From positions 4,426,649 to 4,490,648 of the forward strand of contig CM055312.2 of assembly GCA_029255685.2 (NCBI GenBank): a DNA stretch of 64,000 nt, written 5' to 3'. The notes beneath the pieces are model-generated. The model saw only the letters and a list, made by a program, of their open reading frames with translations. It had not been told where the DNA came from and ran no database searches. The position numbers and the translations under genes were made by a program. Source of the DNA: Silene conica. Lineage: Eukaryota > Streptophyta > Magnoliopsida > Caryophyllales > Caryophyllaceae. Below, in pieces: positions 35,852-46,455 of this stretch; within the stretch, counting starts at the first letter, position 1, and the number at the start of each line of letters is the position of its first letter.

Positions 35852-36890
35852 ATTATTATTATTATTATTACTATTGTTGTTATTATTAGTATTAATGTGG
35901 TTAATATGATACTATGTTTGTTAATTTTGTTATGTTATTGATAATTATTTTATTGGATTCAATAATAATTGTTGTTGGAATTGTATATTGTAATTAACAT
36001 GTTTACAATTGTTAGTGTATGGTAAATTGTTAATAATGTCTTATGGATAGTTAATGTATTTGGGTTATGAGCGATTTTTGTGATAATTAGTTATATGTGG
36101 TTACGATTAACGAACGAGGACATGATCAAATAATTATATAGTAGGGTTGATGGTATGAATAGAATTTAATAGTAAGTACTATTTATAGGAACTGAGCTCG
36201 AAGTGGAATAATTCTAGCAGCTGTTCGGTTGTCGTTCTGCAAATTGAGGTAGGGGACATATCTATGGTTTGTGTTATGACATGAAGTGTATATGTGATGC
36301 TTATTACGAGATTGTTATAATTGATATTGAATGTGTTGTGGAATATTTGTTTATTATTGATTGTGGTGTAGAACGAGACTTGTGATACGGGACTTATGAT
36401 ATGGCCATGGAAGGTGTGGTGTGATAGTAGGTGTGGTGTGATGGAAGGAGGGGTACGATGAAGGTGAAGTGGATGACTGAATGATGTGGAGATGGAAGGA
36501 AGTTGTAATATGTTTATTTATAACTTGTTGATGTTTTCCTACTCAACCTTGTGGTTGACCCTGTGTATTCGTTTGACACCTACAATGATCCGGAATGGGG
36601 AGTAGATTCTACAGGAAAGAGACGAATGAGCTAGGAGCTGGAACGGGAATGTGAGTTGTAGAGTTGAACCTACTTAGAATTAGATCATACACTTAGATAG
36701 ATATCAGTTGTAGTTTTACTCTTCTACTTAGTTTTTTTTGTAATATCGAACTTTAAATTTTATCAATTTTATATAAAGTACTTTGGTTGTTATACTTTGT
36801 TATTAACTACCTCGGTCATTTCGAGAGGGTAACAGTCCTATTTATTTGAGAATGTCTGGCTCAAGGCTCTTAAATAAATGGGGGTTTACA
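35852..36890 (+). repeat. E1 3' LTR, piece 3
   Basis: This resumes in the ATT run and aligns with the E1 5' LTR from about 2210 to 3250. It ends in TTTACA, followed by the TSD ccctc at 36891-36895, which closes E1. Confidence 0.92.
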
Positions 36891-36895
36891 CCCTC

Positions 36896-38175
36896 CTACT
36901 GCGTTTCCCAACCATCACCGGCCTTAGGCACCACCGACGGCGAACCCTCCGGCACTAGGGTAGCCGCCTCTACACCAGCGACCTCCCACCTACAACCTAG
37001 ACGCAGAACCTATCCCAACAGCCCCAAAAGAAACGACAAACAGCCGCACTCTCGACCCTGTTCTCCCCTGTTCTTCACGCTTTTGCCGCCTCGAAACCAC
37101 CAGGTTTCTGGTGGTGCTCCGGCCACCCCACACTACCCTACAACCATCACACTAGACTATAAACAGCCTAATACAACCCTTACCCATAACTCGTACCAAA
37201 AAAAAAAATCAAAACAAACAATAACGAAGGCAATACTAACTGTGATGAGGACGATTGAATTTCACAACGAATAAATTTACAAACTTACTACACGGTTGGT
37301 GACGATGAGGGTGGGTGCAGTCCTATAGCTACTCCGTATGTCACGTGAATTAGGGTCCTTGCTCAGTTGATGTGGGGGCAAACGAGGTAGATGTAACTAG
37401 GGTTTTTACGAGATTTTGGAGGCAGTTCTCATATGGGGAAGTAGGGTTTGAGTAGGTGTATTATGTCAATGGATGAGATATGTGTCGATGGAGGAGAACT
37501 CTTACTAGGGTTTGCATAGGTTTTGTTGTGTTTGCATAGACACGTTTCTCATATTCTACTCGAGCCCAAACCCATCACGCTTCTCAAAGTCTTATACTCC
37601 GTTTCCGACTCGTAACTTAAAAATTAACAAGACATAAAAATAATTATATTAATTAAATTATGTAATCAGTATTAGTAAATATTAGTTAAATTAATTATAA
37701 GAATATAAAATTATTAGTACTTACAAAAGAAAATATAAGAAAATATAAAACGTTATATAATTACGATTTAAATAATAACCAAGTATAGATGAGAATTATA
37801 TAGAAAATAGAAAATATATATTTAATTATAAATATATTATCAGAAATAAAGAAATACGAATAAAATGACATTTTATGAAATACTCATCAAATATAAAATG
37901 ATTATGAAATACGAAATAATCGTAGAAATACGATTTATAAAATAATAATAGTTTACGTAAAATACTTCATAAACATTCCATTTGAAATACTTGTATAAAA
38001 CATGGTTTGACTGCCGTTGACCGAGGCTAAAATACAGGGTATTACAGTCTTCCCTCCTTAAAATGAACTTCGTCCCGAAGTTCGCCACCCCATAAGGGTA
38101 ATGAAACATATATATAACAAGCATAAAACAATCACAAGTAGCACTTATGTAGACTTCAAAACACGAAATGTTACA
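36896..38175 (-). mobile_element. L0: LTR of a minus-strand LTR element, right piece
   Basis: This continues the LTR begun at 1-944. The AT-rich stretch 37610-38046 aligns with the E2 LTR end at 10310-10743. At 38047-38065 the minus strand shows GGAGGGAAGAC, which is a polypurine tract in E2. Alignment with E2 continues to 38175, where the minus strand reads TGTAACATTTCG and the CACTA remnant begins. The LTR of this subfamily may therefore start at 38175 rather than 38046. No gene; the open frame near 36846-37274 is LTR sequence. Confidence 0.72.
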
Positions 38176-39314
38176 TCTTCACAACCGATCCCAAAAAAAC
38201 CTCCTTTTTTGTCAAATCTTCCAACGGCTTCATGGTAGGTCTGAATCTCGTTCCGAGGCTCTCCGGTTGGCGTTGGTTGACCCAAGAGTTCATTGTAGGT
38301 AGCCTGAAAAAACAACAAATTATTAAATAAAGAATAAATAAAATATATTGTAAGGGGTGGCCAACTCGCCCTTTAAGATAAACAAAATACTTACGTCCGT
38401 CCGAGCAACTCTAGGGTTAATCCACTCTCCCTTCTTGTTTTTCTTCGTCTTATCAAACACCTTGTAAGGTGTGGCCGACTCGCCCTTTAAGAAGCAAAGA
38501 AAACATATATGTTAATTATATCCGACAATAAAAATATTAATTAACCAAATTTCATATTTAAAAAATTTATGAAATACCTACCATTTCTTTGAAAACATCA
38601 GCGCAACTCTTGCGGCCTAGAGTGTGGGTGCCCAACGCTTTCCCGTCTTTACCACCAGATCTTCTATTTGCCTTGTTTATGTCTGATTTTTTTTGAAATT
38701 CAGGATTGTTCTCGTACCTTGCATCCAACTTCTCCTTCCAACTATCGGGCACACACTCAGACTTCTTCTTTCCGTATTTGACACCATACTCAGGATAAGG
38801 ATCATACTCAGGTTCAATAGACCTCACATAAGCCTGTTAGAAAAAAAATGTTATTAGAAATAGAAAATATTAGTTTAATTTTAAAAACTAATGTAGCTTG
38901 TTTACTTTTACATTACCCTAAAGTAAATCCACATCTTTTCTCGTTGTGCATAACTCGTTTCCTTCCAGGTGGTGAAGTACTCATCGGTAAGATTTTGAGT
39001 GAACGAGGCAGCCACGTATTTCTTTACAATCTTGTCATTCCACCTGATTAAAAACAAACACACATATATATAAATATGAATATTATAAATTTGAATGATA
39101 TATTTTTCATTAATTGAGAATAAAAAAATACTTACCAACGACCATTAACTACCGAAGGATCAGAAGTGAGTATAATTGGTGGATTTCGGTGGGGGACATT
39201 GTTACCGGTCAAATGAAGGTCATCTTCATTCTCCTCCACTTCTTCGTTCTCATTCTGAGAACGCCTACCTGAACCAGATCCACTCCCCAAAATCTTTCGT
39301 ATAAATCTTGACAT
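38176..39314 (-). pseudogene. CACTA second gene, Transposase_24-like (partial)
   Basis: The minus strand starts MSRFIRKILGSGSGSGRRSQ with an acidic stretch. Exon-like blocks follow: WNDKIVKKYVAASFTQNLTD, then EYDPYPEYGVKYGKKKSECV, CVPDSWKEKLDARYENNPEF, RKSCADVFKEM, KGEWINPRVART and ATYNELLGQPTPTGEP. The pattern (a region of unknown sequence, then the 'plant transposase Ptta/En/Spm' domain) fits PF03004. Blocks are separated by short AT-rich intervals that look like introns. The C-terminal end is cut off at 38175 by the neighbouring LTR, and at least one interval reads as degenerate. Confidence 0.75.
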
Positions 39315-39479
39315 TTACCTGCTTCAAAGCTAAAAATACAAATAAACACTAGCAATAATAAATGTTAGCCCATGAAAAAAATACAAAGTTTTCATACATT
39401 TCTTATGAATGTCTAACCAAAGGATAAAACATGTCTTATAAATGTATGCTCAAAGGATAGATAAACAATTACAAGTTCT

Positions 39480-41118
39480 CCGTATCACCCCTAACTATCA
39501 CTATCACTAGAAATTAAAAAAGTTTCATCATCTGAAAATAGAATTCCGACTTCTTCTTCCTCCTCATTTATCTCTATTGTGGTGTTTTGACCTAAATCTC
39601 CATCCTCTTCTTCCGCGACATTCCTGTCATACTCATCTTCCGCGACATTCCCGTCATACTCATCTTCACCCATTTCACCAATTTCATCTGCAACCACTTG
39701 ATACTCATCTTCAGTATCTGTCTTTTCTACCAAAATTGATGAAATTGAATGATCATTGAGAACCACATCTTCTTGGAATTAAATTTTGTCAATAAGAGCA
39801 TTAACATGTGATCGTGCTTTGATTTTAAAAACCGTAGACCATTGATCACCTTTCTTAGTGGTTGGATAACTAGCATAACAAACTTGATCGACTTGAAAAG
39901 CTGCCATAAATGGGTTATGTTCTTTGAGTTTTTTTTTCTCATTCACATCTACAAGTCCATATATATATATCTTATGGATACTAAGTCATTGTGGGAAGTT
40001 ATCAAATCAATCACATTTGAACAATATCACCTTATAAACCTTGTGCTCGGTATAATAGGCAAGTTCAACTACTTCATTTAGAGTTCCATAGTAATCCAAC
40101 CCATCTGTAGAATTCACACAAACCCCATTGCTTATGGTAGCTTTGGAAACATCAACTCCCTCCTTCAAAGCTCGAAATTTATAACCGTTGATAGAATTCG
40201 TCTCCATATCTTCACCATCAGGTCTCAAAAACACACGGTGACAATCGAACCAACTAACTTTCTTGCTATGTTTAAGCCAAAAGGAGTTACGAACTTTGTC
40301 TTGACAATAAGGACAAGCACGGTAGCCAGACGTGGACCAACCGGAAAGCATGCCATATGCCGGGAAATCATTGATAGTCCAAATTAATGCAGCCTTCAGT
40401 TGAAAATTTTGTTTCTTATAAACATCGTAGGTGTGCACACCCGTTTCCCAAAGTTTTTTCAACTCTTTGATCAACGGTTGAAGGTACACATCCAGATTTG
40501 TCTTCAGGTTCTTAGGACCCGGAACGATCAATGATAGAAATATAAATTGTCTCTTCATGCATAACCTGGGAGGTAAATTATACGGAGTGAGAATCACAGG
40601 CCAACATGAATATTTTCTCTCGAATTGGCCGCCATGTGGGGAAAATCCTTCCGTACACAAACCCAACCGAACGTTGCGAGGCTCACTTGCAAATTCTGGA
40701 TGCTCTCTATCAAAATGTTTCCACGCTTCTCCATCACTTGGATGTGCCATTGTCCCTCTTTCTCTTAATCGAGAGTTTCTATGGTGCCAACTCATCTCAC
40801 CTGCTATGCTCTTGGTTGCATATAGTCGTTGTAACCTTGGTGCAAGCGGGAAATAAATTAACGGGTTATTCGGAATTCGCCTCCCGGCCCATTACTTGAA
40901 TTATTCTTACTTTTGTACCGAAATGCATTTCACTTTGTATATTGCTCGAGATTGACATTTTCCTCCCAAAAAAGCATACAACCAGTAGGACATGCATCGA
41001 TCTTCTCATGGGGTAGTTGTAGTCCCTTAAGAACACTCTTAACCTCATTAAAATTGCGTAACATGTCATTTTTTGTTGGAATCATGTCACCAACAAACGA
41101 CATAACCCATTCGTGCAT
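39480..41118 (-). pseudogene. CACTA TNP2-type transposase (internally deleted)
   Basis: The minus strand carries KIDACPTGCMLFWEENVNLE, then HPSDGEAWKHFDREHPEFAS, NVRLGLCTEGFSPHGG, WPVILTPYNLPPRLCMKRQF, WTINDFPAYGMLSGWSTSGY and ACPYCQD, the hallmark blocks of the TNP2 family (PF02992). After FDCHRVFLRPDG it jumps directly to YGTLNEVVELAYYTEHKVYK, the start of a DUF4216-like segment, which continues as HNPFMAAFQVDQVCYASYP and ends in a strongly acidic tail (39491-39766). The central catalytic part between these blocks, normally a few hundred residues, is missing, and frame changes occur. It is not a functional transposase. Confidence 0.85.
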
Positions 41119-41690
41119 CGAAGGGATAAGTTGTTCTCACATTTGAGTACTATCAACCTAGCAGCGGCTTGCAATAAACTCATTTTGCTTCCCTCATACA
41201 CTGGTTGTTCGGCTTTTTCTAACATTTTATAAAAGGAAGAAACTTGAGGATTTGGGGTTTCATGACGCACTTCCTCATCACTAAGGTCGTCAGGATTGAG
41301 TCGATCCTCCATTATTTGTTCAATATTATCACGAAATGCATTTTCCACAAGCTCCCGATAAGGATTATCACTAACTACAGTACTACTGCTACTTTCTCCG
41401 GTTGGCATTTCCTCACCATGATACGTCCAGACATAATAACATGGGGCAAAACCATTCGACCAAAGATGCAGTTGAACATCCTTAATCCTTTTAAAAGCTC
41501 TGTTATTGCGTTTCTTACATGGACACCTCATTTCATCTAAATTCTTATACACACTACTTTGTGCCGCGAATTCAAGAAACTCTTTTACCCATTTGCAAAT
41601 TCAAGCTTAGGTTTCTTTTTCTCATCTAATCTTTCATACATCCATTGTCGTTCTAATCTTTTCATCTTATTATGTATCTACATTCAAATC
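41082..41690 (-). pseudogene. CACTA transposase N-terminal (Transpos_assoc) domain
   Basis: The minus strand encodes RQWMYERLDEKKKPKLEFAN, FLEFAAQSSVYKNLDEMRCP and CPCKKRNNRAFKRIKDVQLH, then WSNGFAPCYYVWTYHGEE. This is the 'transposase-associated' domain (PF13963) found at the head of plant CACTA transposases, with its Cys-containing RCPC motif. It belongs to the same gene as the TNP2 blocks to its left. At least one frame disruption lies within it, consistent with a dead copy. Confidence 0.8.
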
Positions 41691-41699
41691 ATCAATCAA

Positions 41700-42350
41700 G
41701 TGACAATTATCAATTAACTATCACATATAATACACAAAAAAACAATATCATCAATGAATATGTAATTGTTGTCAAGAAATCAAATAATTAGGTCTTTATC
41801 ACTCCAACCTAAACCCATTAATGTATATTTCAAGTCATTAGCAAACATGCACTTGTTATTTATTAATGGGGAAAAAATTCGGCAACAATTCCCCTTTATT
41901 CTCCAAATACAAAATATGGATTATATTATTAGTCCATATATGTATTCAGGGAATATAAAAGGAATTGTCACCGAATTTTACACTCATTAAAAAATCACAA
42001 GTGTTTGTTTGCTACCTAAATGACTTGAAACGTACAAAGACAGTCCCAAAACGGGGACTATTCAAAAATTACTCCTAAAAAGTAATTTTTGAACGGGTAC
42101 TAGGTCAACATTTAACAATTATCAACAATTAATAACTAAGAATTAACAATTATCAAATAACTATTCAAAATTAACAACTAACAACTATCAAAAACAACAA
42201 CAACAATAATTAACAATTCAAGTAACTATACTAACAATTATTTACAATAAACAACACCAACAACAACAAATTATTAGCAACTATCCTAGGTGAATTTTTC
42301 TATCTAACCGTCTACTATCCTAGGTCATTTTTTCTATCTAATTGGCACTA
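41700..42350. other. CACTA subterminal region
   Basis: AT-rich and non-coding. It includes a hairpin-prone stretch at about 42068-42095 (CAAAAATTACT and its partner AGTAATTTTTG), many AACAATTA words (42110-42250), and two copies of ACTATCCTAGG ahead of TTTTTCTATCTA (42270-42340), resembling subterminal repeats of CACTA elements. Confidence 0.6.
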
Positions 42351-44999
42351 TGTAACATTTCACTTTTTGGGTACTCGTATAAGTGCTACTTATGATTGTT
42401 ACATGCTTGTTACGTGTTTCTTGATCGTTACGGGATGGCGAACTTCGGGACGAAGTTCATTTTAAGGAGGGAAGACTGTAATACCCCGTATGTTAGCCTC
42501 AGTTATTTCAAACGGAATGTTTTTAAAGCATTTTACGTAGACAATTATTATTTTCATAAATCGTATTTGTACAATTTTTTCTTTCGTATTTCATAATCAT
42601 TTTATATTGGACGATTATTCATAAAATGACATTTTATTCTTATTTCTATAATTTTGATAATATATTTATAATTAAATATATTTCTTATTTATATTTATTT
42701 CTCATTTATACTTGTTTTATTATTTAAGTCGTAATTATATTTATATTCTAATTTTTATATATATATTCTTATGTAAGTACTAATAATTTTATATTTATGT
42801 CCCATTAATGCCCCTGTCGTTTTCACTTTTCCCATTTGTACCCCTGCGTATAGCACTTTACTAGCCGTACCCCTAAACTTAATTAGTTAAACCCATCAGT
42901 AGCCAAACATGTTTATGCCGTCTGTTTTAGGCGTTAAGTGCCATGTTGGCACTCTATTTGCCAAATAAGCACCTGAATTGACAAATGATTTTCCCATTGA
43001 TGCCCTGGTAATTTTCATTTTTCTCATTTGTGCCCCTGCGTAAAAAATAATAAAAAGGAATGAAAAAATTGTTGGAATTGAAATTACATGAGTCGGATAT
43101 CCGATTTAAAGTTCAAATTTTCCGATGTTTAATTAATCCAAGGCATAACAAATATCTTATTGTTGATAACCGAAGATTTACCGAAACATTCAATTGTTAA
43201 ATTTACTTAAATAGTAAAAGTGTCAGAAATATTTTGGTTAAAAAATTAAAAATTTACCCGAGCTCAAATTAGCTATAAAAGACTATAAATACAAAATTTT
43301 CGAAACCAAAAAAATATGGGAAAAATTTATAATAGATCAAAACAAACGGGGGTTAAGAATCTAAAATTTAGTTGGTGCTTCAATGATGAAATAGGTAAGT
43401 GACGCCGCAGGATCAATATGAGCATTGACAGGTAATGACACTCGTCTTGTTTGTCGTCTTGGTCCACTTAATATAAAATAATTTGTGAATGTTAGATAAT
43501 ATTTTTTTTAAATAAAATAAAAGGTAATATATAACAGTATTATCTCATGCGATATAAAAAGAATAATAAACGATATATTACAACTTTTTATTAATTTAAA
43601 AGGGTATAGTAAGCAATACAGTTTTAAAGATATTAGGTTCAACATCGAAGCCGAAAATGCAAAAATGCAGGGATACAAGTGGGAAAAGAAAAAAACACAA
43701 GGGCATCAATGGGAAAAATCATTTGCCAAGTCAGATGCTTATTTGGCAAATAGAGTGCCAACATGGCACTTAACGTCTAAAACAGACGGCATAAACATGT
43801 TTGGCTACGGATGAGATTAACTAATTAAGTTTAGGGGTACGGCTAGTAAAGTGCTATACGCAGGGGTACAAGTGGGAAAAGTGAAAATCACAAAGGTATC
43901 AATGGGAAAAACCCTTAATTTAATTAATATTTACTAATACTAAATTACATAATCTAATTAGTATAAATATTTTATACATACTCGTTTATTTTAAGTTACG
44001 GGTAGACATATAATTCCTCGAGTGGCGTGGTGAACTTTTAGACTCGTGTTATGAACGAATGGTGATGGGCTTGGACTCGGGTTGAGGGTGAGGACCGTGT
44101 AATGCAACACAACCTATGTTTTATTAAACACAAAACCCTATCAACACACCCATCGACACTCTTAAACATGAAACCCTATTCATTGACTCTTCTTGTTGCC
44201 TCCATCGACTTCCACAAAACCCTACCCTTCTACCATCTTGTCTGCCCCATCACCTCATCGGTCTCCCCTAAACCAACTAATCAAGGACCCTATTCTATGG
44301 TGACAACCGTGAGTGGGAAGAGGACGAAAACAGTAGCATCAAAACCATCACCATCTTCGTTTTCATTCCTGCGCGCCTGTAAGTTTAACAACCTGTTTCT
44401 CGTACTTTTAAGACCTTCAAATCTGAGTTCTATGGTTGTGGGCAATCCTTGTAGTATGAAAAACATGTTGTTGGTCATTAAACCACCATAAGACCACCGT
44501 AACTATCACAACAATGACCATGAATGTCGACAATAGCAGCACTATGCATTTTTTCTGAGGCGTTTCTGATCCGTTTTTAATTGCCTATTCAAAACTGCTT
44601 ATGGTTTGTTAATTGCTTATTTTACTTATGGTTAATAGTATTAGGATGTGTGGTTCATGTGGGAGGTTGTACGGTGGTGCTTGGTGACCGGAGCGCCACC
44701 AAAAGAGGGGCTGTTGTGGGTTCAGTTTTATAGTTATAAAACAGGGGTGCGAGGTAGTGTGTGTGCCAGTGTTTTTAGGAGGCCGTTTCAGGTGCTTTGG
44801 GAGGTGTCGAGCCCTGGTGGTTTCCACCAGGGAGTCAGGGGAAGAGAGTGGTGTCGAGAATAGTTTTAGGTGGTGGTTAGGATGATGGTTTTGGTGGCTG
44901 GAATACCGGTTGCAAAGAGGAGAAACAGTGAATGCGTGTCAAAACAGAGTTCAGGGGGCTATTGTGTTGCGTCTGTATGACATTCGTAGAGGAGGTTAC
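42351..44999 (+). mobile_element. R0: LTR of a plus-strand LTR element, left piece
   Basis: It begins TGTAACATTTCAC right at the CACTA border. A polypurine-like GGAGGGAAGAC follows at 42465-42476, then TGTAATACCCCG at 42477, matching the E2 LTR. It is an inverted relative of L0 (38046-38175). The LTR is interrupted by a TIR element (42800-43914) and by the copia E5 at 45000, and resumes at 54257. The open frame at 44102-44491 is LTR sequence and no protein family is recognisable in it. Confidence 0.72.
42800..43914. mobile_element. Non-autonomous long-TIR DNA transposon (Mutator-like, tentative)
   Basis: About 1.1 kb with terminal inverted repeats of about 240-250 bp (42801-43041 against 43665-43914), roughly 88% alike. 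The outer ends are CCCATTAATGCCCC against the complement of GGTATCAATGGG. Inside each TIR the terminal word (TTTTCCCATTGATGCCC ... TGTACCCCTGCG) is repeated about 200 bp further in. The central 620 bp encode nothing. Long TIRs suggest a Mutator-like element, but I could not find a convincing 9-bp target duplication, so the family call is uncertain. Confidence 0.6.
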
Positions 45000-45989
45000 T
45001 GTTGGGGCTGGTGTCCTTAACGATTAAGTACAATGACTTATTAAATCTCTTTAAGGATCACAAGGGCATACTTTTGTATTATTACCAGTTGATCCACGTT
45101 TATCAATAACGGTTGGCTTGCTAGATAAGTTTGACGTTATTGTCATACGGATGGCGGTGATCAACTGGTCCCTATACGTCACACCTATAGGACACGTTTG
45201 AGAGATGTGAAGGTATGAAAATACAGTCACATTTATGCCGGATATGACTAAACAGTTAGTCAGAGGTATTGACTATTAAATTAGTCAATAAGATGTTGAG
45301 ATTATTATTTAATACGGATTAAATAATTTTAGCTAACACGGATTACATGATTAATTCGTAAATTAAATATAAACGGTTATATTTAATTAAATATTGTATT
45401 CGCGTATTAATATAAACGGTTATATTAATTTGGGTAATTATACAATATCGTAATTTTATCAGACCGTTATTAATACATCGACTGCATTAATATCTGATAA
45501 CACGTATGCGATTTATAATAAAAATCCCGCAAATAATATTTAGCAAAACGGGTCGAATCACGCAAAGGAATAAGGTAAGAGTGGAAAAAGCCCACCCTCA
45601 CCTCCAGTCCATTCGGCCGACCCAAATACTACATAAGGAGAGTTCTTCTCCTTATGTCAGTTACTGGTAATTGATAATTCTCACAACTAGGGTTTTTGAG
45701 AGCATCTTTCTCCCAAAACTCAGATCTCACATCTAAAACCTCAAAAGGCTCTCCCCATATTGCAAGGCAATTGGAGGGTATTTCTAGCACACGCGGCATC
45801 GTCTCAATCAAAGTCTTGGGTGCAAGTTATAGGAGGGAATTTACTTTAATTCCTGTTCTTAGGCCATAAGCACAAAGGACCAAAGGTTGATTTCTTTTCA
45901 TGTTTTATTTATCTTATGACTATAATCACAATTGTATGTTTCATTATAATCCTGCAAGTTTAGGGCGAATACATGCTTTATTCCCCACA
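45000..45989 (+). repeat. E5 5' LTR
   Basis: A 990-bp LTR with repeated ATATAAACGGTTATATT words (45370-45430). Its 3' partner is 53262-54251, identical except at about 45464 versus 53724. Confidence 0.95.
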
Positions 45990-45991
45990 AG

Positions 45992-46004
45992 TGGTATCAG
46001 AGCC
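45992..46004 (+). other. E5 primer-binding site (initiator Met tRNA type)
   Basis: TGGTATCAGAGCC lies two bases after the LTR end, in the usual place. Confidence 0.93.
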
Positions 46005-46078
46005 AAGGCCATGAAAATTTTACCTTTGTGATTTTCGTAAGTTTTAAAACCTGAAAAATCGTTTTCTGTCGCGGTGTC

Positions 46079-46111
46079 GGTCGATCGACCTCCTGTTGCG
46101 GTCGGTCGACC
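46079..46111. repeat. 12-9-12 dyad cassette (E5 leader, 1)
   Basis: GGTCGATCGACC, TCCTGTTGC, GGTCGGTCGACC, starting 75 bases after the copia primer-binding site. It has the same design and 21-base period as in the Athila element E4. Confidence 0.92.
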
Positions 46112-46350
46112 GCCTCCTGTGAGTTTTCTGTTTTTTTTTTAAAACAGTTTCCTTTGTGAGGTTTCGATCTTGTTTTTCGATTCCTGTTTACATATTGTTA
46201 ATTAATCGATATTCTTGACAATATGTGAACCCTTGTTGATGTTAATTTTGATTTACTTGTTTTAATCAAAGTTTAAAAGGTAAAAACTTGGTTTTAATTT
46301 CAAAAGGTGCAGCGTTTTGCGTTTTCTGAAATTCGTTTTTACAAACTGTT

Positions 46351-46455
46351 GGTCGGTCGACCTAATTGATAGGTCGGTCGACCGGTTTTGCTGTTGCAGA
46401 AAATTTCCGTTTTTCGGCAGGAGGTCGGTCGACCACATGTTTAGGTCGGTCGACC
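46351..46455. repeat. 12-9-12 dyad cassettes (E5 leader, 2 and 3)
   Basis: GGTCGGTCGACC pairs at 46351-46383 (spacer TAATTGATA) and 46423-46455 (spacer ACATGTTTA). All four 12-mers are identical, while the spacers share no sequence. Confidence 0.92.

Larger units (their letters stand above)
945..36890 (+). mobile_element. E1: LARD-like non-autonomous LTR retrotransposon (split by E2 and E3)
   Basis: The element has LTRs of about 2.3 kb beginning TGTAATACC and ending TTACA, an initiator-Met-type primer-binding site at 3254, a polypurine tract at 7358, and target-site duplication ccctc (940-944 and 36891-36895). Without its nested insertions it is about 8.7 kb. The 4.1 kb interior contains no gag or pol, so it is a LARD-type element that would depend on proteins of another element. 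Its 3' LTR is interrupted by E2 and E3. In the blocks I compared the LTRs differ by about 3-4%, which is roughly a million years at a commonly assumed plant rate of 1.3e-8 per site per year. Confidence 0.9.
38176..42350 (-). mobile_element. CACTA (En/Spm-type) DNA transposon remnant
   Basis: On the minus strand, from right to left, lie AT-rich subterminal sequence with a repeated ACTATCCTAGGT motif (42270-42330), a Transpos_assoc domain, a TNP2-type transposase with a DUF4216-like C-terminus, and a second, Transposase_24-like gene. Terminal CACTA/TAGTG inverted repeats and the 3-bp target duplication are not in view, because both ends stop at LTRs. The transposase lacks its middle portion. 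It is probably the oldest layer of this part of the window, and its missing ends may lie beyond the flanking LTR elements. Confidence 0.82.

Noticed and set aside
36846-37274. Open frame of 142 codons
   Set aside because: It crosses the E1/L0 junction and is composed of LTR sequence.
42346-42350. CACTA string as the true transposon terminus
   Set aside because: It is in the wrong orientation for a right-hand end, and no matching TAGTG/CACTA end or 3-bp duplication is seen on the left. It is probably chance.
44102-44491. Possible host gene of 129 codons between transposons
   Set aside because: It lies within the R0 LTR, in the same kind of block as in L0 and E2, and has no recognisable domain.
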